From NCBI GenBank assembly GCA_034440635.1, contig JAOTON010002243.1:846501-910500 (forward strand): 64,000 nucleotides of DNA, read 5' to 3'. The stretch is from Lepas anatifera (Eukaryota; Arthropoda; Thecostraca; Lepadidae). The notes beneath the pieces are model-generated. The model saw only the letters and a list, made by a program, of their open reading frames with translations, had not been told where the DNA came from and made no database searches. The translations under genes and the position numbers were made by a program. Positions 11,601 through 23,599 of this stretch are shown here, in pieces (within the stretch, counting starts at the first letter, position 1; the number at the start of each line of letters is the position of its first letter).

Positions 11601-12840
11601 AACTTGATGGTCAGGGATCTACTAATAATATATTTTATGAGCACTGGACTACTTGAGCCTGCCAACGCTGCACTAGATTTCTAGAATGGAGATAAATTGC
11701 TGCCAGTTCACTGGTACTCATGTTTTTGCCCACAGAAATCGTGTGTTGCTTTCAATTTTCAACGGAACTTTGCTTTCAGTTCCGGTGTGTAATACGTCAC
11801 TGCTGTTAAAACAGTCCAGTGTCCATGGATAGCCCTTGAGGATCAGCATAAGACTTCAATTCCACACAGCGCATCAGCAGCACCATACCTCTTTCCGCCA
11901 GTTGAGACGATTGCAGCAGTGGCAGTTAAATCCCGCATTCAAAAGTTCCGAGCTGCCGGACGGCCTGCGGCAAATGCCTGCCTTTCTGAGTGGTCTCTCC
12001 AAATGCGCAGTTGAGGCGATTTCAAAGTTCTTACAGTTCAGAAGTGCTTTTATGATAAATCTGTGTTGCATTTTGTATCAGTCCGACCACTCAACTTGAA
12101 GTTTCACCAAATTTAGATTAAAGAGAAACATTTGGTAATTTTACTTACTTTCTTACTTTACTTACTTACTTACTTACATTACTAACTTTACTTACTTTCA
12201 CCCTTGAAGTTTTTGTACGATTTTGCTGTTTTTAGATTCTTCCAACTCACTTTCAGAGCCTCTGTCTTCATTGGATTATGGTCGCGCTGCTGCCAGGCGG
12301 CAGTCTTACATGTATTCGTGCTCCTGTGGTATTACTGAGGCCGCACAAGCAAGCTCTAGAATGCTGGAGTCTTATTTATCCTCTTAAGTATATTTATGAG
12401 AGCATTCTTAGCATGCAAAGCAAGAAGAAGTGCGTTTGCGGAAAGTACACTGGTCTTGTAATGGTAGCTCGAGTAATTAATCAATTGGCATAATTTTATC
12501 AAACCATCGAGAATAGAAAGAAGCAGTAACTACACACCTGATTATTGGATATGCTGAATCTGTCTGAAGAAGCTTCTTGAATGGCATAGGTTTGGAGGAT
12601 TCGACGAGGACGTTGTTGGTGACCTCTTTCTCATGCGACACGGCAACACGATTTGGCCGTGCCTCCATGACTTACTCAACTACTTCGCCTTCTTCCATTC
12701 CATTATCATAACTTGCAGCCGAGCCCGAGATATCTGTTCCAGATTCATCATCAATTGGTATGTTCCTGAGCTGTATTTGTTGTCTTTCCTCGTCTGCTGA
12801 AGCTTTCTCTTGTGAGCCGGAGCTTTGTCACTGCCGCTCA
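11601..12840. other. Intergenic with (TTAC)n microsatellite at 12141-12200
   Basis: Imperfect TTAC repeats (TTACTTACTTTCTTACTTTAC...) are visible at 12141-12200. No coding or RNA motif was recognised in the remainder. Confidence 0.5.
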
Positions 12841-13735
12841 TCGAGGCCGTACGGACATCGCACTGGTCCATAGAACTCGAGCCTACGGACATGGCTGGTC
12901 CATGGAGAAGACTCGAGCCTGTAAGGACATGCGCTGCTCCATAGAGAAGACTCGAGCCTGTAAGGACATGCGCTGGTCCATGAAAACTCGAGCCTGTGGA
13001 CATCTCTGGTCCATGAGGAACTCGAGCCTGTAAGGACATCACCTGTCCATGGGAAGCTGAGCTGTAAGGACATCGCGCTGGTCCATGGAGGAGACTCGAG
13101 CCCATACGAATATTGCACTGGTCCATGGAGGAGACTCGAGCCCATACGGACATCGCGCTGGTCCATGGAGAAGACTCGAGCCTGTAAGGACATCGCGCTG
13201 CTCCATGGAGGAGACTCGAGTCTGTAAGGACATCGCGCTGGTCCATGGAGAAGACTCGAGCCCATACGGACATCGCGCTGGTCCATGGAGAAGACTCGAG
13301 CCTGTAAGGACATCGCGCTGGTCCATGGAGAAGACTCGAGCCTGTAAGGACATCGTGCTGGTCCATGGAGGAAACTCGAGCCCATACGGACATCGCGCTG
13401 GTCCATGGAGGAGACTCGAGCCTGTAAGAACATCGTGCTGGTCCATGGAGAAGACTCGAGCCTGTAAGGACATCGCGCTGGTCCATGGAGAAGACTCGAG
13501 CCCATACGAATATTGCACTGGTCCATGGAGGAGACTCGAGCCTGTAAGGACATTGCGCTGGTTCATGGAGAAGACTCGAGCCTGTAAGGACATTGCGCTG
13601 GTCCATGGAGGAGACTCGAGCCCATACGGACATCGCGCTGGTCCATGGAGGAGACTCGAGCCCATACGGACATTGCGCTGGTCCATGGAGGAGACTCGAG
13701 CCCATACGGACATTGCGCGGACATCGTCCATGGAG
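12841..13735. repeat. 40-bp minisatellite with trimeric higher-order repeat
   Basis: The unit starts GTCCATGGAGRAGACTCGAG and ends CATCGCGCTG, 40 bp, about 22 copies; the first ~240 bp are degraded. Two variants alternate at unit positions 21-30: CCCATACGGA (A) and CCTGTAAGGA (B). From 13121 the order is A-B-B, A-B-B, A-B-B, A-B-B, then A-A-A, so the higher-order period is 120 bp. CCATGG and CTCGAG palindromes lie in every unit. Long frames on both strands (up to 393 residues) are repeat translations. Confidence 0.95.
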
Positions 13736-13876
13736 AAGGCTTTTCAGAACAATTCGAAAATCTCCACTGTGCATCCAAATGCATATTGCCAATCGCGGAA
13801 TATATGTATCATATGGAGGACAAGTTCCTAAGCTTGACACGTTGGAGGCAGTTCCGAACACTCAACTGTCGCTCTA

Positions 13877-14885
13877 CCGGGGCCATCAATGCCCCCCAAG
13901 TTTTTTTTCGGGATAGCAGAAAAATGACGGGGTGCAGCAGCGCGGTTGAAGGCCCTATCTCTCATCCCATCATTTTCTCATCAATCCTGAAATTGTTTAC
14001 CCTGGGTCACACAAGGTCAGGTCACCAGGCGAGGTCAACCAAGGTCACCTCACTTCAACTTGTGAGCTCTACTTTTGCTACATTTCTAAGCCAATAGATT
14101 TGAAACTTTCCTACGCTTCATAACCCCTTTAGGGTCTATAAAATGTATATCCGGGATTTTTTCGATTTCGTGACATGAGTTCAGGTCGCGAGGAGACATC
14201 TCCCATTAAAAAAGTATGGGGAAAGCTGTCTTATGATAAAAGTCACAAAAAATGATTGCAAATGCTCAGATTGCTGATAAGAGTATTCTTGGACACTCTT
14301 TCACGGATCCCAGGGACGATAATTGCCCTTTTACCTATCTGGGGTCATCACAGGTCACCACCTGGGTCAAAAACAGCATTTTGACGATAAACCTTTACAT
14401 AATCAAGCTGGGGCACTGAAAAAGGCATTGTGTATGTCTCGTCACTGGCTTCTATTTGATATATGGCAAGGTCACTTTTTGACGTTTCTTGTCCTCAGGT
14501 CATATTAGGTCGCAAGGTGACCTCTAGAGGCTAAACCACTCGCAAAAGGTCATTATGTTTCACATAGCAGAAAAAGGTCTGACATTTTCCTATCAAATGT
14601 ACTTTACTAGATTGCGATACGCTCTAACGGCATGAGAGCTATGCCCAGTTTGTTTAAACATTTCATATTTTAGTGGAAATAGCCTATCGTGACTTAACTT
14701 GACCTCTGGAGTTCAAACCATTGACCTGAGCGCTTAAACATGCGAATTAATTTCTTACTAAATTCACACGAGCTTTCTGATTCACTTTGAAGATTAGCGC
14801 TTACCGGCATATTTTCGGAGTTAGAGGGGGCATCGATGGCCCCCGGTGGGGTGAAGGTGGCGCCGGAACCCCCGTGGGGCGCGGG
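13877..14885. mobile_element. TTAA-type AGGTCA-rich MITE (left tip lost)
   Basis: The left subterminal part GGGGCCATCAATGCCCCCC, followed by TTTCGGGATAGCAGAAAAATG, matches the left end of the copy at 46571. The right side has the inverted counterpart GGGGGCATCGATGGCCCCC and ends CGCGGG before TTAA (14886-14889). The interior is full of GGTCA/TGACC words. The left terminal TTAA is not recognisable. Confidence 0.6.
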
Positions 14886-15014
14886 TTAATAGAAAAACTG
14901 GCTGCTCCTCCACGTAACGCTGAGTAGCCGACACTAAAGCTGGTGGTGTTGCGTTTTCTTTCACTTTCGGTTTGGATTCTGATTCCTTACTTATAATTGT
15001 CCTGTTCCGGTTAA

Positions 15015-16022
15015 CACGCGCCCCGCCTGGGTCTCTGGCATGACGCGCCCCGCTGGAGAGCGCGTTTTTCGCCCCCCTCCGTATCTCATTTTCCAGGAAA
15101 GCTAAAAAAATTACGGAGAGTATTCGAAAGCTCTTGACGATACTAAGATAAATTATGCGAAGTATTGTTATGTCAGGTCAATATTGAGGTCAGCATAGGT
15201 CAAAGGAGGTTCCATAGGCTTACAACAGAGCAGTGCACGTTTCCCCCTCTAGATTTTTACTCAGCGGAACTAGAGCAAAGATCTATGCATCACTGGATTC
15301 CTCTCACCATGGCAAATCGAATGATGTATATTATGACCTTGCTAGGTCAAACTGTGAAAATGACCTGACCTCGAGCTAGGTCAAGGTTACAGGGTGACAT
15401 GGTATGGTCATGCTGCATATCAACCGACTCTCCGTGACAATATAAGCCCAATGCAAGCAAAATAGAAGCTTTATCTCAATTCAGTGAGAAGTTATTGGCA
15501 AAACAATTACTAAATGTTCCTGTGACCTGACATGACCTTTGAGAGGTCAGATGCTCAAAAACTTAACTTTGTGGTCAAGATCGTGGTAAGAATACATGGT
15601 TTGAAGATTTGCACTTTTAGCTATCCATGATTTACTGAAAATGAGCCCTTTCTATTTTTCACCATGGACTTATAATGGGATGACCAAAAATTTGGCACCA
15701 CCTTAGGTTAACAATATCAAAACTCCTAGATTGCACATTTGTAGACCCTAATGACGTAAGTATATTGTTAAAGTTTCAAACTGATCGGTTGGCTGATGCT
15801 CCTTAGGCGCCGCTTCAAACCCGTGATTTTAGGTTTTGAGGTCGGGTCGCTTGACCTTAGATAGCTTCTTGACCTTACATGACCTGACCTAAAACATTTT
15901 GGCAAATGCGTAAAATTGATCAGGGATAAGGCACTGTAAGTTTTGTTGCTCTGCATCTCTTTTTTGCGTTATCTGTGGAAAACCAGGAGGGGGACGAATT
16001 TCGCCCCCCTCCCTCCAGTAGG
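15015..16022. mobile_element. TTAA-flanked AGGTCA-rich MITE
   Basis: Flanked by TTAA at 15011-15014 and 16023-16026. The left tip reads CACGCGCCCCGCCTGGG. Read on the minus strand, the right side gives the subterminal GGGGGGCGAA, CCCCCTCCTGGTTTTCC and AGATAACGCAAAAA motifs seen at 46571. The extreme tips are not good inverted repeats of each other, so the pairing of these two TTAA sites is a proposal. Near 15172-15206 three AGGTCA half-sites stand in direct repeat with spacers of 6 and 4 bp. Confidence 0.55.
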
Positions 16023-16599
16023 TTAAACAAGAAACGAGAAGTGCACGTACACTGGCAACTGGTAGGAAAGGAATTCGTCAGGAAGAGGAGAATTGGGTGG
16101 CGTAGGTCTGAATTGAGCAATATTAGCTTCTTTACCAGGTGATAAACATACAGGGCAGTCGGATATCGCTATTTATGCTACGATGTTTTTACATGAATGT
16201 TTTCTTAGATGTTGCTGGTTCAAATGTTTAGATGAAAATATTCTTAAGTCTTTAAGAGCCTTGTCTCAGAGACCCCGGCCCCACCACCTGGACAAGCGAT
16301 TCCCGAAATGACGGATTAATTTGAAAGTTTGCGTATGACGGAAATGCGATACCTTTATAATGGGATTTGAACTGGGATAGCCAGGATGTAGTACATATCA
16401 TAAACCTCATTGTTAGAATGTAATTTAGCGTAGAACTCACTACTTGTGGATAAATCGGATTTAATTCTCGCCTCGGTAGGATGTGTTTGAATACCTCTCT
16501 TTGGGCTTTTCTGGCGGCACAAATAAAACGGTGGAGCAAAGCGCCGTTGTACCTAGCACGTATTATCCCCAATCAATCCTGAAACTTTTCGAAAAATTT

Positions 16600-16705
16600 A
16601 ACGTTTGAGTCATTTTAGGTCAGGTCAACAGTGCAAGTCAAATGACCTCACCTCCAATTTTTTTAAGATAGCATAAGTATGGATAGATAGTAGTAGTATA
16701 GAGTA

Positions 16706-16754
<49 letters not shown>

Positions 16755-17573
16755 ATTTTATATATTATATAAAGACTACAGTAGTAGTATAGATAGTAGT
16801 AAGAACAGGATGAATTTATCCAAGTGAAAGTCATATCACATAATCGGCCCGTTGGGTACAGCAGAAAGCACAGGGATTTTTCATATCGATAATCTACGGC
16901 CAGGTACGGAGCATGACCTCTCCATTGAAAATGAGTGGAAAAATGGGAATTGACTGAAAACTAGCTATATTTCTGTAGGTACCCATTAAATACTTTTTCA
17001 TTTTCAAAACATAGTATCATGGGTCCTTATTAGGCTCATTTTGCAGTTTTGGGCCTGTGACCTCTGAGAGGTCATCTTGGACTGCTTGAACAGGTTTTCA
17101 GACATGGGTCAATATCTTCGCAGGAAATGATAATACATTTTTCATTTTGATTCTATTACGTTTGGATCATTATTTCAAGTTAATCAATATGCATATTGAC
17201 TATGTTAAGTCAGATGGTGGTCTTGACCCAACATTAGTTCAGGTCATGTTTCTGTTTTGACCCAGTATGGACAAATAATCATTGTAACGAGAGGAAGCAA
17301 ATGGTGTCTAAACCTTGATTCTAACTCAACTCAGACGATAGAGCCCAGAAACTCTTCTCTAACCTGTCACCTTCTTTGACCTGTCATAGCCTCATTTTTG
17401 ACCTGAGGCAAAATGTGACCGATGTAGTTTCTTCATTAATTTTTATGAGCTATTCGCCAGCTTCGCGTTTTTTGCTATCCCGCATAGGAGGCGAGATCGA
17501 GGTGGGGGAGGTGTTTGACCCCCTCCCCCACAGGGTGAAGGTGGCTCGGAGGCCCGCCAGAGCGGGTGTTTGA
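16600..17573. mobile_element. AGGTCA-rich MITE fragment expanded by a TA microsatellite
   Basis: Matches the interior of the copy at 46571 (AGGTCAGGTCA, AAGATAGCATAAG, TATCACATAAT.GG, GCATGACCTCTCCATTG in order). It ends with GGGTGAAGGTGGCTCGGAGG and CGGGTGTTTGA, like the right end at 43114. The TTAA is decayed to TTGA. The match is split by the TA repeat. Confidence 0.6.
16706..16751. repeat. (TA)n microsatellite
   Basis: About 20 TA dinucleotides with flanking TAG/AGT repeats. It lies inside the MITE, between GATAGCATAAG and AGGATGAATTTATCC, which are adjacent in the other copies. Confidence 0.95.
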
Positions 17574-17647
17574 TGAGCCTATCCTGATCCCCCCTCTTAA
17601 CCTCGCGCCGGCTGCAGCCACCACCGACAGTGTGCCCTGCGATTTAA

Positions 17648-18211
17648 AACACGCACTGGAGAGGGGCCTGGCACTAACGCACACTGGAGGGGGCCTGACA
17701 CTAACGCACACTGGAGGGGCCTGGTAGGCCCCTACGATCTCGAGGTCATGAAGGTCAAATATTGGCCATGCTGGCGACCAATTGGGAAATGCTATGGTTT
17801 TGCGGGGAAAATATTTAAAGTTAATTGTGGACCAGGGGCATAGAGTGAAAGTCGCAAAAAATATTTTCTACAATTTTGTGGTCAAAGTCATTCAAGGTCA
17901 TTGACCTATAAGGTCACAACATGGTATACTACCTAAAATGTACATGCGCTACAACTAGCAATATAGCAACTGTTTGGCGTAAAATAAGTATCGGCCTTTA
18001 CACCTTTGACCTTGGCCTGTACATTGAGTTACCTTAACTATGCCGTCATAGCATAATATATGTCAAACCGGGCAACGCCATTTGACCAGAAGCTGTGGGG
18101 TCAATGACCTTGAAAGTTCTGATATGACCTTGATCTGTGACTCTTGACTTTGACCTTTCCTTCATGTGAGGTGCCCTTGACATGCCCTTGACCTTCTCTC
18201 CAGTGCGCACG
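17648..18211. mobile_element. 564-bp TTAA MITE, CGCACTGGAGAG termini
   Basis: TTAA occurs at 17644-17647 and 18212-18215. The left end reads AACACGCACTGGAGAGGGG and the right end, reversed, CGTGCGCACTGGAGAGAAGG: inverted repeats sharing CGCACTGGAGAG. Two further copies of AACGCACACTGGAGGGG follow the left tip (17671-17720), suggesting tandem amplification of the end. No coding capacity. Confidence 0.6.
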
Positions 18212-18309
18212 TTAACGAGTCATATGGGAAAAGGATGGGGAGCCGTGGTATCAGTTGCCTCAAAAAGAAATGGACTGTTTCTCCTTAGTTGTTGAGTTCT
18301 GAGAGAAAC

Positions 18310-19846
18310 ACAATATGCAGCCGGATGTCTTTTGGCAGCTCTATTGCCACCACCGATGAAACTGGTAGAAAAAGTCGTTCAAAATCAATTAGTCAACTAC
18401 CTCGAAAATAACCAACTATTTTCGGATACTCAGCATGGTTATAGACAAAACTTTTCTACTGAGTCCGCCCTAAACGTCATCACCGACCATGTTTTCCGGG
18501 CGATGGATTCTGGCGAAATTACAATTCTAATTATTTTGGATTTATACAAGATGTTCGATGTCACTCCGCACCAAATATTACTCCAAAAACTAAACCTCTA
18601 TGGCATTGATACACTTTGGTTCGAAAACTACCTAAGAGGTCATACCCAACAAGTTCAGCTCAAATCTTCCGTCACTGGTGCAGTAATAAGATCTGGCTCA
18701 AAAAACAATAGCATGGAAATTTTTCAAGGTGGGAGCCTCTCTTGCGTGCTATGCCTCCTCTTCACCAACGACCTCTCTCTCCACGTCGAAGACGACGTGG
18801 TCATCACGCAATTCGCAGATGACACATCAATTCTAATAACTGGTAAGAAGCAAGACTTGCAAAATCTTATTCGACGAGCGGAAATTGCACTAGATTCTTT
18901 TTTTCAATGGTTCTGTGCCAACGAAATGAAAGTGAACACCGCCAAAACTCAGATGATGATCCTAGAAACAAAAATCGATGCTACGAAAATTTTCCCCCAG
19001 TTACTCTTAAATTCGGAAACTTTACTATCAACGAGTCAAAAGTAGTGAAAAGTCTCGGAGTATTACTTGATCGTCACCTAAATTTTGAACAACACGTAAA
19101 TTCGGTCCAAAACAAATGTAACGGCCTTCTAATCACATTGACTCACGTTCGGCATGTTATGCCGGCTCAGTTGATGCCCCAAATCGTCCAATCTCTAGTT
19201 CTGTCTGTTGTTCGTTACTGTCTGTGCGTTTACGGCTTATGTAACCCTACTCAGATTCGCAAAATTCAAAAAATCATCAACTTCTGCGCCCGGGTTATCA
19301 GCGGACGTCGGAAACACGACCACATTTCCGATGTTGTTCAGCGGCTGAAGTGGCTGGACGCCAACAGCCGCATTCACTATCACACACTTTCTTCACTTCA
19401 CAAAACCATTCGCACTGGCACTCCACCATACAAAGCTAACACCATAGGCCCACCACGCAATACCATTCACAACCACGCGACACGCCGGTCAGCGGAGCTG
19501 TCCCTCCCGCGGATCCGGACTGAAGCCGGGCGGCGTAGGCTGGCATACCGGGGGGCAGCTCTGCTGAACGAGCTGGATATAGGAGAAGACGTGCCTTTTA
19601 AGGCAACTGTAAGATGTATGCTACTGGATAGACAGATGAGAGAGTTGCAGTGATCGTATTTTTTATGTATGATCTTATGTGTGATTTTACTCTGTATGCA
19701 TTATTTTATCTGTCTTTTATCCCATGTTTTATCTTATCTTGTTGCCTTCTTTTAATGACTGACGTGGAAACACGAAAAGTCACCCCATTGTTCTTACCTC
19801 GTGTGGATTGTTTCTTAATATACTGAACTGAACTGAACTGAACTCT
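18310..19846 (+). mobile_element. 5'-truncated CR1/L2-like LINE
   Basis: RT-coding sequence from about 18310 to 19653 is followed by a ~170-bp 3' UTR. It ends in a short tandem tail of CTGAA units (19823-19846), the way CR1/L2-group elements end instead of in poly(A). Coding is in two frames and the key catalytic loop is altered, so the copy is inactive. The endonuclease region is missing. Confidence 0.8.
18332..19653 (+). pseudogene. Reverse transcriptase of CR1/L2-like LINE (frameshifted)
   Basis: The first frame (18332-19045) encodes RT palm and fingers: VEKVVQNQLVNYLENNQLF, GYRQNFSTESAL, the motif-A region ILDLYKMFDVTPH, and FADDTSILITG as the YxDD box. The frame shifts between about 18985 and 19030 and continues in the frame ending at 19653. 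That part carries LGVLLDRHLNFEQHV and the C-terminal region RIRTEAGRRRLAYRGAALLN. Motif A reads DLYKMFD instead of the usual D(Y/F)SKAFD, and the QGS segment reads IFQGGSLSCVLCLLF instead of GVPQGSILGPLLF. Both are signs of decay. Upstream RT and the endonuclease are absent. Confidence 0.82.
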
Positions 19847-22092
19847 ATGCGACTAAAATCTGAGTTTAAAACCCACGAGAGGGTATAATATTCTCTTTAC
19901 CGCTGTTCCTGTCAAAGGAGGGGGGGGTGATTTTGCCCACCCTTCATGTTGTTCCAGGATATCTCCAAGACGGTCTGGATGGAGCTTTGAAGCTGTCAGA
20001 ATTTTCTAAAAGCAAAATTGGGCTGATACATTACACAATTTTAGTCAATATCTTGCCCACGAGTGAGGTTATGGTTCGGTATTTAGGGAGGGTATTTTCG
20101 CAATCCGAGTTTTATCATGTACGGTGTATTCATCGTATCAGAGAGCTGTCCTGAACAATATTAAGGGCAAATAGAATGTTTGACTGTTGTAGATGTTGGA
20201 TAAGATGGTAGGTGACGTGAAATACACACGTATCATAGAACAATTTATACCGAATCACGTCGCGGCCCCGCCAGTCGGAAAAATTAACACCGTTCTTCTC
20301 CACGTAGTGTCTTGGTCTATGTCGGCGAGCACGCCCCCTACGCATCCCATTTTATCCCTGACTTTATAATGTGCAGTTTATTGTTATGATGATGATGAAC
20401 AAATATATTTGAATGGTTTCATGTGATGGTTGATTTACCTTTTTATCTATTTTTAGAAAAGCGGTTCCAAAACTCAAAATGGCAGATTTGTAAGGGTGAT
20501 TGGACTATATTGTTTCGGAGTCAATAAACTGCTTACAGGACAGCCGGTAATAGCAACAATAACCGTAACATACTCCCAACCTTATATTATATGGTGATAA
20601 GGTGCCGTAGGCCTGCTCAGGTATTGGGTATTGCAATTAAAGGGGTTTCGCGCATGGGAGTGCGTACTGTAGCATACCAAGTGCAATACATGGGACAAGC
20701 ATCCAGACCAAATACAGACAAAATCATAGATCGGCGGATCAGGGTGAGGGGACCTTTCAGAATCCTCCTCGGGCCTGGCATGTACGGATACAGGCTGGGC
20801 AATACTAAAAGCACCAATAACCAAGAAACATGCGTACAAGCCTGCTAAACATTGTTAATCTGGGTCCTGACCCAATATTCTGCCTTTTTGCATCCACTCT
20901 GTTTTTTTATTGTACCGTTTGTCTTTAAGTGAAATATATCACGCAGTATCTGACACTTGCTAACCTATGCAACAAAAAACTGACAAATATATATGCCTCG
21001 CCATATAGTTCTGGTTCTCAATCAGGCAATGAATCTTGAATTTTCACGTAACTGAAAGATATGACAATTGTGCATGAATGCTCTCTCAATACGTACCGGT
21101 TTTGTAAAAATAAAACAACAGGGTCAATAGTTTTGTTGAAACTAAAAAAAACTATTTGAAATATGTATGTTGCATGCCCCTGCCCACAATAGAAATTTAT
21201 TATTTTTTCCTCTAAATTGAGTTTAGCGTGAGACAAATCGATGCCACTTTGAATTTTTTTAAGTCGGATGTGTAGGTTTTGAGATCATAGGGAGCCGACT
21301 GCAGCCCATATATTCTCCCCTGACAGGAGCAGGGATAGCTGGGAGCCTGACAGGAATTGGATTGACGTTCCACAAAGCATAGGGATGGCCGCTCCACTAA
21401 GGTTAACATAACACCAGACAGCTGCCAGCTGACCTACGTTGGGTAAATATTAAACGTTGGAGCGCCTCAGGGGAATTGATCCCAGGCTTTCACTAATGCG
21501 CTGTCACTACACGGTTTTCCGAGCAGCAGGCTGGAGTCCAATGCAGGGGTGGAAAAAAACCGCCAACCGGGACTCGCCATCCAGGAATTGTGACAGACCT
21601 TGGCTACTGGAAATATTCAGTGCGACAGAAAACGTCTACCAAACTGCAGCTTCGGCAGCCGCGGAGAAAAGAACAAAGCTCCCGGGAAGCGGGGCCTTTA
21701 GGCAGCTAAAAACCTCGATACAGTGGCGGATCCAGGAGGCAACGGAGCACTTAACTCCCCACCCGCATCGACCCTTGCCTTCCTCTGAAATGGTCACCGG
21801 CCTCCTGAAAGGTTGATGGCGCCACCTGAAATGTCGCCTCCCACGCCCCTCCCCCTTTAGGATGCAAGTACCAGCGCCTCCACAATAGGTTTTTCCCTAA
21901 AAGAGGCAATTTCCTAAAAAAACCCCATGGTCCAGATCATGGGTGGAAATCCCGGGGGTTCGGGGGGTTAGGACCCATCCTGGATTTTGGGTCTCCCATA
22001 GGCTTTATATAGGGCTTGTATGGCCGTACCAGCGTCAACCCACCCAGGACCACCCTGGATCGAGAAGAGATTTCCAGCCATGGTCCAAATAG
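19847..22092. other. Intergenic; possible lone hAT-like end at 21721
   Basis: No gene motif recognised. CAGTGGCGGATCCAGG at 21721-21736 is the same phrase that starts the MITE at 22101 and recurs inside the long-TIR transposon (reverse complement near 40810, and near 63860). I could not find its partner end. A run of T-poor intergenic DNA with no tandem repeat makes up the rest. Confidence 0.4.
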
Positions 22093-22100
22093 CGCTCCAG

Positions 22101-22247
22101 CAGCGGTGGATCCAGGACTTTATTTGGGGCGGGGACTCGAGCCTGCTCCACCATTGCTTGGGATCAGCCTCCGACTATATCAAGTATAGGCACTCGGATA
22201 TTTCGGGGGGTTTGAGTCCCCTAGCCCCCTCCTTGCACCCACTACTG
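22101..22247. mobile_element. 147-bp hAT-like MITE with 8-bp target duplication
   Basis: The left end reads CAGCGGTGGATCCAGGA. The right end, reversed, reads CAGTAGTGGGTGCAAGGAGG. Immediate flanks are CGCTCCAG (22093-22100) and CGCCCCAG (22248-22255), a 7/8 match as expected for an aged 8-bp duplication. CA-G-starting termini and 8-bp duplications are the hAT superfamily signature. Non-coding. Confidence 0.65.
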
Positions 22248-22697
22248 CGCCCCAGCTTATGCGTCCCCTTCCCACGCGATCAGAAATCCAAGATCTACTT
22301 ATGTCGCGATAGACGATTCAAAAGACAAGACTTTGTGGCAAATAAAGTAAGTGACCCACAACTATCTAATTAGTAGTCACGTGTCTTTGCTACTTTTCTA
22401 CGACCAGCAATGACATTTTACAGGTGACAGGCAGAGTTTCCGGGTATCCAGGGCCTGACGGCAATTCCTGATCATTGTAGGACAGTCTGTCTTCAATGCC
22501 GAACGCCTTTAGACAATTACTAGCACACATAAAATTGTTTATCTAATTCCTGGGTTATTCGATTGATAGTCAGATTTGACCCATGGTTAAAGGGTATTTG
22601 GGATGTATTTGTTCGCTAGCAGTTAAGCTGGCAAACATTAACTCGCCTTTCTGCAGACATTCGTTAATCTGCTAACTGTCGGAAATCGAACGGTTTC

Positions 22698-22767
22698 GCT
22701 GGAAGCTCAGTTGGTAGAGTGGGAGACTATAGGGTTATATATTTCGGGTTTGATTCCCGGGCGTCAC
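22698..22767 (+). ncRNA. tRNA-like sequence (pseudogene or SINE head)
   Basis: A D-arm/A-box AGCTCAGTTGGTAGAGT (22704-22720) is followed 26 bp on by GGTTTGATTCC (22747-22757), a near-consensus B-box inside a pairable T-arm (TCGGG/CCCGG). The acceptor halves do not pair, so this is not a functional tRNA. A tRNA-derived SINE or a tRNA pseudogene fits. Confidence 0.5.
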
Positions 22768-23020
22768 GTTTTCTGTTTTACGTCAGCGTCGTTTTGCAGT
22801 GTTTCTTCCAGTCTTTACACCGGTGGCAGAGTTACGCAAATTTGTGATGTTCAGTAAGCCCCATTGCGGATTCAGGAATATTGTTTCCTGGCTGTTTTGT
22901 ATCAATGGAGGTACCGTTGGTCACATTCTGTGTGCTTTATTAATTGCCTACATTAAGAAGTTAACAGCGACTGTTTTCAGCGCTAGACATTAGGTTAGAG
23001 ACAGGTCTGAGGTTTTTCCT

Positions 23021-23052
23021 CCGCTAGTCCAATGTTCTACCAACTGAGGTTG
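23021..23052 (-). ncRNA. tRNA D-arm/anticodon-arm fragment
   Basis: Reverse complement reads CCTCAGTTGGTAGAACATTGG followed by ACTAGCGG, typical of tRNA D-arm and anticodon region. No B-box follows. It lies about 300 bp from the tRNA-like sequence at 22698, in opposite orientation. Confidence 0.35.
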
Positions 23053-23599
23053 ATAACGATTGGATTCTAGGAATCTTTCAATGGATATTTGCTTGTGCAT
23101 ACAAAATTACGGTATACTGCAGTGCAAGTATCATGCGACCCTACGTGACCTGATCTGATCTAGTGTAAGTAAAAATTGTGTGTTAAGCTATCTGTGGACA
23201 CCAGCACTCACATATGTCTCAGACTATATTAACATAGCATTTTGCGTTTCATTACAGTAAAAAAGTTATACAAATTTTCAATCCACAGTACGAAAGGCAT
23301 GTTTAGCACGTGGGTTTTAAAGATGCCCAGGCAATAAAAATTTGTCCACGCAGCACTTGCACGGGACTTGAGCATGACGTCACTTTTCTAAGATCGCCCT
23401 ATAGAACGTAAACATGACTGAGGGGACGGGTGCAGTAGAGATTGAATTGTAAAATGTTTCTCCGCGAATGGTAAGTTATGATGGAATGGTACGTAAGTGC
23501 CATAACGAACTGGCGCTTCTCTCTGCATCTTATCTAGGAAATACGTAGAAGAGGCAAAGTTCCCGGCAGGTGGGCAGAGGCCAACATTGTCCTGGTATT

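Noticed and set aside
12680..13861. 393-residue minus-strand frame and others over the 40-bp array
   Set aside because: Repeat translation with shifting motif per unit, open on both strands, and no domain outside the repeat.
22698..22767. Functional tRNA gene
   Set aside because: A- and B-boxes are present but the acceptor stem halves do not pair.
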